This document shows positions 1 to 5,213 of a stretch of DNA of 5,213 bases, piece by piece. The position numbers were made by a program, and so were the translations under genes. The stretch is from the NCBI GenBank assembly GCA_031270385.1, contig JAISXS010000014.1, positions 1 to 5,213 on the forward strand, read 5' to 3'. How positions within the stretch are numbered: the stretch's first letter is position 1; the number at the start of each line of letters is the position of its first letter. The notes under the pieces are model-generated. The model had not been told where the DNA came from, made no database searches, and saw only the letters and a program-made list of their open reading frames with translations. This DNA is from Puniceicoccales bacterium (GTDB lineage Bacteria > Verrucomicrobiota > Verrucomicrobiia > Opitutales > JAIRKQ01).

Positions 1-265
1 TCCAATTTTCGGAGAAAACTCGCGTGCCTATGTTTTGTCCGCCATCGAGCAAGTTGATGGTATTTTCATATTCAAAAAGCAGAGGTTAGATCGCGAGATA
101 CTCACATTCAAACCGGACATTTATGTAAAATCCGGTGACTACAACATTGAAACAATGGACTCATCAGAACGAAACGCACTGCTATCGATCGGAGCGAAGA
201 TTCATTTCGTCCCATTTTTAAACGGGTTTAGCTCCACATCTATCCTTAGAAAAATCACAGAGTAA
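1..265 (+). CDS. hldE: ADP-heptose synthase nucleotidyltransferase domain (HldE/RfaE domain II), 3' end only
   Basis: The reading frame is open from base 2 and stops at TAA 263-265, so the gene begins before the window. About 87 C-terminal residues are visible. They match the end of the RfaE domain II family (D-glycero-beta-D-manno-heptose 1-phosphate adenylyltransferase), a cytoplasmic enzyme that makes ADP-heptose for the LPS inner core. The landmarks, in order, are an R-x-x-V-L-x-A-I-E-x-V-D segment, the PDIYVKSGDY motif (usually VKGGDY, so one Gly is Ser here), and the C-terminal G-x-S-S-T-S-I-L-R-K-I segment matching the usual G-x-STT-x-I-I-x-x-I end. The catalytic HxGH motif would lie upstream of the window. 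The window cannot show whether the protein also has the N-terminal heptose kinase domain (bifunctional HldE) or is the stand-alone form (HldC/RfaE2). A related cytidylyltransferase is a less likely alternative. Repeat copy A begins seven bases after the stop. Confidence 0.85.
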   Translation, partial: PIFGENSRAYVLSAIEQVDGIFIFKKQRLDREILTFKPDIYVKSGDYNIETMDSSERNALLSIGAKIHFVPFLNGFSSTSILRKITE

Positions 266-272
266 AAATATA

Positions 273-374
273 TAGTCGTCTTGCTTGACAAAAGCATTCC
301 AGTGCAACGACACGCCAACGGAAAGTTCACGCTTGTATGGAAAAACAATATGCTCTTTTCAGGTAAGATGACTA
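273..374 (+). repeat. Palindromic MITE-like repeat, copy A (102 bp)
   Basis: This copy starts with TAGTCGTCTTGCTTGA and ends with TCAGGTAAGATGACTA. The two ends are imperfect inverted complements over roughly 25-30 bp, including the pair AAAAGCAT near 290-297 and ATGCTCTTTT near 349-358. Ungapped, its ends align with copies B and C and its length is identical. The middle, about positions 300-345, is the most diverged part, but the CGGAAAG core is kept. It begins seven bases after the heptose-gene stop, so its transcript could fold into a long hairpin at that gene's 3' end. It has no ORF of its own. Confidence 0.85.
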
Positions 375-570
375 TAGTTATCTTACCTGAAGAAAGCGTA
401 TTTTTTTTCGTAAAAACATGAATCTTTCCGTCAAATATAGCTATTTCGCCTGAGAAGGGCGTGCTTTTCTTTATAAAAAGGAGAACCTCCCCACCAAATA
501 TCGTTGGATAAGATGCCTTTGCTGAGTGTGACGGCTATATATAAAATGCCTTTCTCGGGTAAGATTACTA
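375..570 (-). repeat. Palindromic MITE-like repeat, copy D, inverted and split by copy E
   Basis: This is the same repeat in the opposite orientation. The left part, 375-437, runs from TAGTTATCTTACCTGA through AATCTTTCCGTCAAATA. The right part, 538-570, includes AAAATGCCTTTCTCGGGTAA and ends in TACTA. Joining the two parts gives about 96 bp, near the 102 bp of the intact copies, with a few bases lost or changed at the junction. The interruption is exactly copy E. D abuts copy A at 374/375 and copy B at 570/571, with a TA on each side of both junctions. Confidence 0.75.
438..537 (-). repeat. Palindromic MITE-like repeat, copy E, nested in copy D (100 bp)
   Basis: This copy begins TAGCTATTTCGCCTGA and ends GTGTGACGGCTA. 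In inverted orientation it aligns along its whole length with copy C: the GCCTGAGAAGG end, a central region ending in CAAATATCGTTGGA, and the ATGCCTTT-containing end. It sits inside copy D in an AT-rich stretch, with TA repeats on both flanks (ATA before 438, TATATA after 537). It is the most diverged copy, and its internal hairpin end is less perfect than that of B or C. No coding potential is seen. Confidence 0.7.
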
Positions 571-672
571 TAGTCGTCTTGCTTGAGAAAAGCATTCTAT
601 CTGGCGATATTTAGCGGAAAGATTTTCGTTTTTTTGGAATAGAGCGTGTGCTTTTTTCGGGGAAGATGACTG
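571..672 (+). repeat. Palindromic MITE-like repeat, copy B (102 bp)
   Basis: This copy starts TAGTCGTCTTGCTTGAG and ends GGGGAAGATGACTG. By hand it matches copy C ungapped at about 81 of 102 positions, and most differences are transitions. Shared internal landmarks are AAAAGCATTCT, GCGATATTT, GCGGAAAGATT and a T-run followed by GGAATA. The right terminus has TG where the other tandem copies have TA. It ends 34 bp beyond the stop of the minus-strand transporter, so on that strand it could act as a 3' hairpin or terminator. No T-run sits directly after the outer stem, so terminator function is only inferred. Confidence 0.85.
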
Positions 673-706
673 TGGCGTACGAAAACGAAGTTTCCGCCGT
701 CGGGGG

Positions 707-1603
707 CTAAGTTTTTGATTCATTTTTCATTTCCGAAAATACGATATATAGCGTGCTCGTGATGATTACTAACGCCCCAAATATCGTGTTTTTGCTGGAT
801 TTTTCCCCAAAAATCACAAATCCGACCGCGACAGACAGCACCAGTTCAAGGTATCTGAGCGGTGCCGTTGCCGAGACGTCGATGTGCTCAAATGCTTTAA
901 GTATGCAGTATAGGAGTAGGTTCGCGCCGAATCCGAGGACTGCAAATAAGCAGATATCTCGGACGGACGGCCATATCCAGTAGCACGTAGCAAACGGTGC
1001 TGCCAAAAAGGACGTTATCGTAGCCGTGTAAAAAACCATTGGAAAGACTCCTTCTCCGGTGACAAATTTTTTATTGATCGTATCAAGTGCAGCGAATAAT
1101 GCCGCAGAAAGCAATAGTGTTACTGCCGCGAATGTCGCAAATTCAGTATTGCTTGGCTCTATGACTACACAAACTCCGATAAATCCGATGGTTGTGGCGA
1201 TTATTTTACCGCGTGTTATTTTTTCATTTAAAAATACGCTAGCAAAAATTAACGTGAAAATAGGAATGACGAAATTTAGTGCCGTCACCGTGGAAATTGG
1301 CAATTTGCCCAATGCCGAACAATATAGCAACATTGCCAATAACAATAACATCGCTCGTATGAGGTGTAATTTCGACACGCGCACAATCGTGGCCAACGCG
1401 TTTTCGCCGCGGGGGATCACGGGTAGCAAACATATCGTCGCAAAAGTGTACCGCAAGAAGACGATCTGAGCGACTGAATATTCGCCACCGAAAAATTTCA
1501 TCAATGCGTCGTTCGTCACGGAGACCACCAAACTTGCCAAATACCACGCAATTCCATACAAGTAATTTCTTTCCCACTTCGCCGCGAACACTTTGTAAAA
1601 CAT
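707..1603 (-). CDS. EamA/DMT-family transporter, probable S-adenosylmethionine importer
   Basis: This is a 298-residue inner-membrane protein with about ten hydrophobic helices arranged as two EamA repeats. The first helices lie near residues 16-36 and 44-63. The first repeat has the family Pro near 114 and an F-L-N-E-K turn at 125-128. The second repeat starts near 156 and holds LDTINKKFV (173-181), LKAFEHIDVSATAPLRYLEL (235-254) and an F-G-E-K turn at 265-268. From memory, these stretches and the N-terminal GIAWYLASLVVSVTND segment resemble the Rickettsia S-adenosylmethionine uptake protein, which brings host SAM into the cell. If so, the cell depends partly on a host for SAM. A drug/metabolite exporter with another substrate cannot be excluded, because EamA proteins are hard to assign by sequence. 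The ATG at 1603 is preceded by TTTGGAGCA; the GGAG is only two bases from ATG, which is unusually close. The gene stands alone, convergent with the heptose gene. Confidence 0.85.
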   Translation of the reverse strand: MFYKVFAAKWERNYLYGIAWYLASLVVSVTNDALMKFFGGEYSVAQIVFLRYTFATICLLPVIPRGENALATIVRVSKLHLIRAMLLLLAMLLYCSALGKLPISTVTALNFVIPIFTLIFASVFLNEKITRGKIIATTIGFIGVCVVIEPSNTEFATFAAVTLLLSAALFAALDTINKKFVTGEGVFPMVFYTATITSFLAAPFATCYWIWPSVRDICLFAVLGFGANLLLYCILKAFEHIDVSATAPLRYLELVLSVAVGFVIFGEKSSKNTIFGALVIITSTLYIVFSEMKNESKT

Positions 1604-1630
1604 TGCTCCAAATGCCGCTAAGTCAATGCT

Positions 1631-1648
1631 TTTTGGACACTTCCAAAA
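1631..1648 (-). promoter_or_regulatory. Perfect inverted repeat upstream of the transporter
   Basis: TTTTGGA and TCCAAAA form a perfect 7-bp inverted repeat around a 4-base centre, CACT. It lies 28-45 bp upstream of the transporter ATG. A -10-like hexamer, GATAAT on the minus strand at 1664-1669, lies just beyond it, although no good -35 box is visible at normal spacing. If that hexamer is used, the repeat falls in the early transcript and could be an operator or a 5' hairpin. Chance occurrence in AT-rich DNA is possible. Confidence 0.3.
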
Positions 1649-1693
1649 CTTTGCAAGGGAAGTATTATCACTTGTTTGTTGACATTCGCTACA

Positions 1694-1730
1694 CCGTGAA
1701 TTTTGTTAACGATGCTAACGATTTTTACGG
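1694..1730. repeat. Imperfect hairpin in the divergent spacer
   Basis: The arms 1694-1709 (CCGTGAATTTTGTTAA) and 1715-1730 (CTAACGATTTTTACGG) face each other across the five-base loop CGATG. If transcribed on the plus strand, about 13 of 16 positions pair, counting two G-U pairs, with a small internal U-U bulge. It lies between the divergent transporter and the small ORF. A TTGACA hexamer at 1679-1684 precedes it, but no convincing -10 box follows at 16-18 bases. Function is unknown. Confidence 0.3.
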
Positions 1731-1862
1731 CGTTTGCAATATGAAGAAATCGATGGTAAAATTGTCGAAATTTTATTAAAAAATTGAACAAATTCGGTCG
1801 GTGGATTTCATTTCCATGTAAAACGCTGACAAGAAAATTTTCACAAAAATATAAACGAAAGC

Positions 1863-2216
1863 TTGATACCAATGGATAAAATATCGCCCAGAACAATTAA
1901 ATCATCACCAAGAACAATCAAAACATCACCCAGAGTAAGCGATACATCGCCGAGCAATATTCCGTCGACTGAATCGCTAATTGAAAGTGCTAGCGTATTC
2001 AGCGACATAAGCCTTAACTTGGAAAGCAGCGCGTCACTCGGGGACGTCATCGACATGAAAGAAAGAATCAGTGGCACAAAAATCTCAAGTAGGAGCGCGT
2101 CAGCCCCTCCGTCAACGAGGTGGTTAAAAAATGCCCCCACGGAGAAATCCGGTCTATGCAGCTACCCACAGACACGATGCGGACGGCTAGCGCTGTCGCT
2201 ACCGAAATGGGGGTAA
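1863..2216 (+). CDS. Possible small Ser-rich protein with N-terminal heptad repeats
   Basis: An open frame of 117 codons starts at TTG 1863; ATG 1872 (114 codons) is a more natural start. GAAAG at 1856-1860 could be a weak ribosome site for the ATG. I recognise no family. The N-terminus is four seven-residue units (ISPRTIK, SSPRTIK, TSPRVSD, TSPSNIP), followed by looser Ser/Thr-rich sequence to about residue 90 and a basic C-terminus. There is no signal peptide, membrane segment or Cys/His cluster, so the product would be largely disordered. Base changes between the first repeat units are mostly at third codon positions, as in coding DNA. However, a minus-strand frame (1841-2140) is also open here, and its wobble positions coincide with those of this frame, so this test does not choose the strand. 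The sequence may be a real small protein, a gene remnant or non-coding. Confidence 0.35.
   Translation: MIPMDKISPRTIKSSPRTIKTSPRVSDTSPSNIPSTESLIESASVFSDISLNLESSASLGDVIDMKERISGTKISSRSASAPPSTRWLKNAPTEKSGLCSYPQTRCGRLALSLPKWG
1881..1964 (+). repeat. Four imperfect 21-nt tandem repeat units
   Basis: The units are 1881-1901, 1902-1922, 1923-1943 and 1944-1964. Each holds an ATC-R-CC-N-AG core, and units 1 and 2 also share AGAACAAT. The first two units are the closest to each other and the fourth is the most decayed. The unit length is a multiple of three, so the repeat adds seven residues per copy in either open frame. There are no spacers, so this is not a CRISPR array. Confidence 0.7.
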
Positions 2217-2508
2217 GCTTATAGCCATCCCATCAAAAAAAAAGCATATTTTCCCACAAAAACGGGGGGTCTCTCGGGCAGACGTCGTCCCATAAAATGT
2301 TTTTTCCTAGTAAAATAATTATACAACTTCAAAGACGCGGAGCAACGGCAGCGTATGCCGTGCAATGCAAGATGTAGCATGGAATAAATTTTTATGAAAA
2401 TTTACAAAATTTCTGCAAAAGCGGCGAACGAGTAATCAACCAAATAACCCGAAACCGTTGCGGTGAATAAAAATGCTGACTATTTTTTGAAAAATCTTTC
2501 CCTGCGCA
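2217..2508. other. Intergenic leader upstream of ftsK
   Basis: No gene or tRNA is recognisable here. The stretch contains an A-run (2235-2244), a GC-rich hairpin CGGCA-GCGTA-TGCCG at 2346-2360, and a perfect 8-bp AT inverted repeat, TAAATTTT-TATG-AAAATTTA, at 2385-2404. A TTATAC hexamer at 2319-2324 is a possible -10 box, but I see no acceptable -35 partner, so I do not assign a promoter. A six-codon ATG...TGA reading frame at 2473-2490 lies just before ftsK and is probably chance. Confidence 0.5.
2346..2360. repeat. Short GC-rich hairpin in the ftsK leader
   Basis: CGGCA (2346-2350) pairs perfectly with TGCCG (2356-2360) across the loop GCGTA. No U-run follows directly on either strand, so it is not a standard terminator. 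It may be a leader structure of the ftsK transcript, or chance. Confidence 0.3.
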
Positions 2509-4851
2509 GTGATGGTATCGCAAAAGGGACGGAAGTCGCATGGCAAACGGCGAAGAAGTTTTGATTCCAAACGCCGCCGCATAACGCTTGGCATAGTGGT
2601 TTTCGTTTTCGCGGCATTGTTGTTGGCGGCGTTTATCGACTTCTCTCCCAATCAGACCAAACTTATCAGCGCGCGTTCCCATGATCCACACGGCAGTGCG
2701 AATATTTTCGGAGATTTTGGTGCGAATTTTGTATTTTTCGCGATGAGGTATTTCGGTTTCGCCGCATGGTTGCTGCCATTTTGCCTATTTATGGTCGCTG
2801 GCATGCTATTCCGATCGGAGACAAAACCACTTAACGCCGGTAGAATTGTGGCGATTACCGCCATGCTCATAGGAGCATCCGGATTCTTGGAATACGTGCA
2901 GGGAAGATACATGTCCACGGACGAATTTTTAAAATTTTCGGCAAACAAATTTTCCGTCGGCCTCGGTGGTACAGTGGGATATTTCGCGTTTCGCTACGTT
3001 GCGGAAAGGATCTTTGCCAGCGTGGGTAGTGCAATTCTAATGTTCACAATTTTTGCCATAGCGGCGCAATACGTATTCATAAAGGGAACATCGTTAGATT
3101 TGGTGCTCGAAAGAAAGATGCGCCAGCACGGCCATTTCGGATTAGTTGTGTTCAGAGGCATAAAACTTTTTTTCCTGTCGACATACGCGGCACTGATGTG
3201 GATTCCCAGGAAAATTTCCAGTCTGGTTTCATGGATTTTTGCGAAAACGTTTTATAAAAAAACTGAAAAAATTGTCAAAAATAGTAAGATCAACGGCATG
3301 GAAACCGGTGCTCAAAAGGGAGAAAAAAATACCGCCAATACTCGTGAATACGCAAAGGACTACACATTTCCGTCCATAGAGCTGCTACAAAGGGCAAAAA
3401 GGATATCCAGCGATGACGATCACAGTGCCGTTTCCAGGCAATTGGTGGACACTCTCGCCCAATTCGGTATCACCGTGCATCCTGGGGAAGTTCACGTCGG
3501 TCCCGTAATAACGCGCTACGAAATTTTGCCTGCCCCGGGTGTACGCGTGGAAAAAATTGTAAGTCTTGATAAAAATATTGCCCTAAATTTGTGTGCTCAG
3601 TCTGTCCGTGTACTCGCGCCAGTCCCTGGCCGCGGATGTGTTGGTGTTGAATTGCCGAATCGCAACCCACAGATGGTGTGCTTGCGTGAAATTTTAGAAT
3701 CTCAGGATTGGCTGGCAACGAAGTCCGATATCCCCATGGTCCTTGGCAGGGGGACTACCGGAGAACCGATAATAAACGATCTAGCGAAAATGCCTCACCT
3801 GCTAATTGCTGGGGCAACTGGGTCCGGAAAAACTGTTTGTATAAACGCGATAATTGCGTCGCTCGTTTACCACTCAACTCCGAATGACCTTCGGTTCATT
3901 ATGGTAGATCCCAAAATCATCGAAATGCAAGTGTTCAACAGGTTGCCTCACATGCTGATCCCAGTCGTAACCGATCCAAAAAAAGTACCAAACGCACTGA
4001 AATGGTTGATATCGGAAATGGAACTGCGCTACAAAATTTTTGCAAAGGTCGGTGTTCGCAACATTGCAGGTTTCAATGCAAAAATGCTGAAAAATTCCAA
4101 AGGAGTTGCCCGTGCGGAAAAACTCGATCGCTCACTTTCTCAGGAGGAACGTTTAGCGGGTATCAGTACCGTTCCAAGGACATCCGAAAATATCGCAATT
4201 CCAAACAAAAAAATCCCATACATCGTGTGCATAATAGATGAGCTAGCGGATTTGATGATGGTTGCATCGGCGGATGTGGAGACGTGCGTGGCAAGACTAG
4301 CCCAGTTGGCACGCGCTGCAGGAATTCACCTAATTTTGGCGACGCAACGGCCGTCCGTAAATGTCATAACGGGAGTAATTAAGGCCAACTTGCCGAGTCG
4401 CATAGCATTTAAAGTAGCATCGAAGGTCGACAGCAGAATAATTTTGGACGCCGGTGGGGCGGAATCGTTGCTCGGAAGGGGAGACATGCTATTTCGACCG
4501 CCGGAAGCGAGCGCGTTACTCCGAGCGCAGGGAGCGCTTGTTTCCGATGACGAAATCAATAAAATCGTAGATTCCATGTGTGCAAAAAACGGAAAGCCCA
4601 TTTACGCAACGGATGTCCAGACCATGGTAGAATGCGGCGAAGATAGGGACGGCTCTTCCAACGAAAGTCTGGAAGATGACGTGATGCAACGGGCATTGGA
4701 AGTAATACGGAGCGGTGATCGCGTATCCATATCATTGTTGCAGCGAAAATTGAAGATCGGATACACCCGCGCTGCCAGAATAATGGAGGTATTGGAAGCG
4801 AGGGGACTAATTGGGAAGCAAAGCGAGCAGCAAAAAAAAGACGGGACATGA
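2509..4851 (+). CDS. ftsK: DNA translocase FtsK
   Basis: This is a complete protein of about 780 residues with all FtsK parts. A basic N-terminus (residues 5-24) is followed by hydrophobic segments near 25-43, 71-101, 112-130 and 170-191, which anchor it at the division septum. A short Lys-rich linker (about 240-284) leads to the alpha domain (about 285-400), which includes GPVITRYE at 331-338. The RecA-like motor carries the Walker A motif GATGSGKT (435-442), the Walker B segment ending IIDELADLMM (575-584), TQRPSVNVITG from 612, and LGRGDML (655-661). The winged-helix gamma domain (about 725-770, KIGYTRAARIMEVLE at 749-763) reads the KOPS polar sequences. The hexamer pumps DNA toward the terminus and activates XerCD at dif during chromosome segregation. 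At 780 residues it is shorter than E. coli FtsK because the linker is short, which is common outside enterobacteria. GTG 2509 is directly followed by ATG 2512; either may start translation, and no good Shine-Dalgarno sequence precedes them. Confidence 0.97.
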   Translation: MMVSQKGRKSHGKRRRSFDSKRRRITLGIVVFVFAALLLAAFIDFSPNQTKLISARSHDPHGSANIFGDFGANFVFFAMRYFGFAAWLLPFCLFMVAGMLFRSETKPLNAGRIVAITAMLIGASGFLEYVQGRYMSTDEFLKFSANKFSVGLGGTVGYFAFRYVAERIFASVGSAILMFTIFAIAAQYVFIKGTSLDLVLERKMRQHGHFGLVVFRGIKLFFLSTYAALMWIPRKISSLVSWIFAKTFYKKTEKIVKNSKINGMETGAQKGEKNTANTREYAKDYTFPSIELLQRAKRISSDDDHSAVSRQLVDTLAQFGITVHPGEVHVGPVITRYEILPAPGVRVEKIVSLDKNIALNLCAQSVRVLAPVPGRGCVGVELPNRNPQMVCLREILESQDWLATKSDIPMVLGRGTTGEPIINDLAKMPHLLIAGATGSGKTVCINAIIASLVYHSTPNDLRFIMVDPKIIEMQVFNRLPHMLIPVVTDPKKVPNALKWLISEMELRYKIFAKVGVRNIAGFNAKMLKNSKGVARAEKLDRSLSQEERLAGISTVPRTSENIAIPNKKIPYIVCIIDELADLMMVASADVETCVARLAQLARAAGIHLILATQRPSVNVITGVIKANLPSRIAFKVASKVDSRIILDAGGAESLLGRGDMLFRPPEASALLRAQGALVSDDEINKIVDSMCAKNGKPIYATDVQTMVECGEDRDGSSNESLEDDVMQRALEVIRSGDRVSISLLQRKLKIGYTRAARIMEVLEARGLIGKQSEQQKKDGT

Positions 4852-4882
4852 AATCCCTCAGCTGGCAAGGGAATAGCTTGTA

Positions 4883-4984
4883 TGGTCGTCTTACTTGAGA
4901 AAAGCATTCTGTCTAACGATATTTGACGGAAAGATTCCTGTTTTTTTGGAATATAGAGTATGCTCCTTTCAGGTAAGACGATCA
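4883..4984 (+). repeat. Palindromic MITE-like repeat, copy C (102 bp)
   Basis: This is the most symmetrical copy. TCGTCTTACTTGAGAAAAGCAT at its left matches the complement of its right end, ATGCTCC-TTTCAGG-TAAGACGA, at 18 of 22 positions, and two of the four mismatches would be G-U pairs in RNA. It is 102 bp like A and B, with TG at the left end and CA at the right in place of TA. It starts 31 bp after the ftsK stop. A small hairpin, TCCCT...AGGGA (4854-4872), lies between them. Together these structures are the only candidates seen for an ftsK 3' end signal. Confidence 0.85.
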
Positions 4985-5151
4985 CACGCCGACAGAGCCA
5001 TTTTTTTACATGATATTTTTGTGATTTTTTTTTGAAAATTTGTTTGGCTAATTTTTTTCATTGACATAGCAACTTTGGTCTGAACTGCGGCTGCTCTTTA
5101 TAGCAATTCCCCTTGACGAGGGCGTTTAAAAATATAGTAGGTAAGAGCGAG
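4985..5151. other. T-rich spacer with possible left end of the IS630 element
   Basis: The stretch has several T-runs and no gene. TATAGCAATTCC at 5099-5110 begins with TA, 53 bp before the transposase start, which is a plausible position for the left terminus of a TA-targeting IS630 element. A similar CATAGCAACTTT occurs at 5065-5076, so the true end could instead lie there. A TTGACA hexamer at 5061-5066 has no matching -10 box at normal spacing. The right terminus lies outside the window, so the boundary cannot be confirmed here. Confidence 0.3.
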
Positions 5152-5213
5152 ATGTACTATTCGAAAGATCTGAGGGAAAAGGTAGTAAAGTATTTCGAGA
5201 ATCACAGAGCGAA
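5152..5213 (+). CDS. IS630-family transposase, 5' end only
   Basis: Twenty full codons are visible before the window ends, reading MYYSKDLREKVVKYFENHRA. The Y-S-x-D-L-R-x-K-V-V-x-Y pattern is the typical start of IS630-family transposases, where it opens the N-terminal helix-turn-helix domain that binds the element ends. These enzymes move DNA by a DDE-type reaction and insert at TA. The catalytic residues lie beyond the window, so it cannot be told whether the gene is intact or split by a frameshift, as many family members are. The ATG at 5152 follows AGGTAAGAG (5139-5147), a usable ribosome site. Orientation is the same as ftsK. Confidence 0.75.
   Translation, partial: MYYSKDLREKVVKYFENHRA

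Noticed and set aside
1059..1469. Plus-strand frame of 136 codons inside the transporter gene
   Set aside because: It is antisense to a clear membrane protein with full-length family features and has no recognisable domain.
1604..1760. SAM riboswitch controlling the putative SAM transporter
   Set aside because: No conserved riboswitch core was recognisable on the minus strand; the hairpins seen are simple inverted repeats.
1881..1964. CRISPR-like array
   Set aside because: The 21-nt units are contiguous with no spacers, keep a reading frame, and have no cas gene nearby.
1841..2140. Minus-strand 99-codon frame with L-G-D repeats, in the direction of the transporter gene
   Set aside because: It starts with GTG without a ribosome site and overlaps the plus-strand frame that has a better N-terminus. 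It is kept only as the competing reading of the 21-nt repeat.
2217..2508. tRNA or known small RNA in the ftsK leader
   Set aside because: No T-loop motif, acceptor stem or cloverleaf could be found; only short separate hairpins are present.
4060..4220. Unusual insertion of about 45 residues in the FtsK motor before Walker B
   Set aside because: E. coli FtsK also has a variable segment of similar size at this place, so it is ordinary for the family.
5061..5138. Sigma-70 promoter for the transposase from TTGACA (5061) or TTGACG (5113)
   Set aside because: The first has no -10 box at 16-18 bases; the second pairs with TATAGT only at a 14-base spacing, too short to call.

Overview
The window looks like chromosomal DNA of a Gram-negative, probably host-associated bacterium. 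Three kinds of gene suggest this. The first is the end of an ADP-heptose synthase type nucleotidyltransferase, which makes the precursor of LPS inner-core heptose. The second is a ten-helix EamA-family transporter that, compared from memory, resembles the S-adenosylmethionine importer of Rickettsia. The third is a complete FtsK DNA translocase. Loose gene packing, intergenic repeats and an IS630-type transposase fit a genome shaped by host restriction. The phylum cannot be fixed by eye; an intracellular alphaproteobacterium or a member of the Verrucomicrobia/Chlamydiae group are both possible.

Layout. Positions 1-265 (+) hold the 3' end of the heptose adenylyltransferase gene. Positions 266-706 hold no gene but are almost filled by four copies of a roughly 100-bp palindromic repeat, here called copies A, D, E and B. 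A, D and B lie head to tail and meet at TA dinucleotides, and E is nested inside D. Positions 707-1603 (-) encode the EamA/DMT transporter, convergent with the heptose gene. Positions 1604-1862 are a divergent spacer with two inverted repeats. Positions 1863-2216 (+) are a doubtful small Ser-rich ORF that begins with a 21-nt repeat. Positions 2217-2508 are the ftsK leader. Positions 2509-4851 (+) are ftsK. A fifth repeat, copy C, lies at 4883-4984 just after the ftsK stop. A T-rich spacer follows, and the window ends inside the start of an IS630-family transposase at 5152.

The genes do not form one operon. They are single housekeeping or transport genes separated by repeats. The most notable observation is the repeat family. 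Copies A, B and C are each exactly 102 bp, carry imperfect terminal inverted repeats of about 25-30 bp, have TA or TA-like ends, encode nothing, and lie at gene 3' ends. These features suggest a miniature inverted-repeat transposable element (MITE) of the TA-targeting IS630/Tc1-mariner type that may also work as a hairpin at transcript ends. I did not find a clear new multi-gene system.
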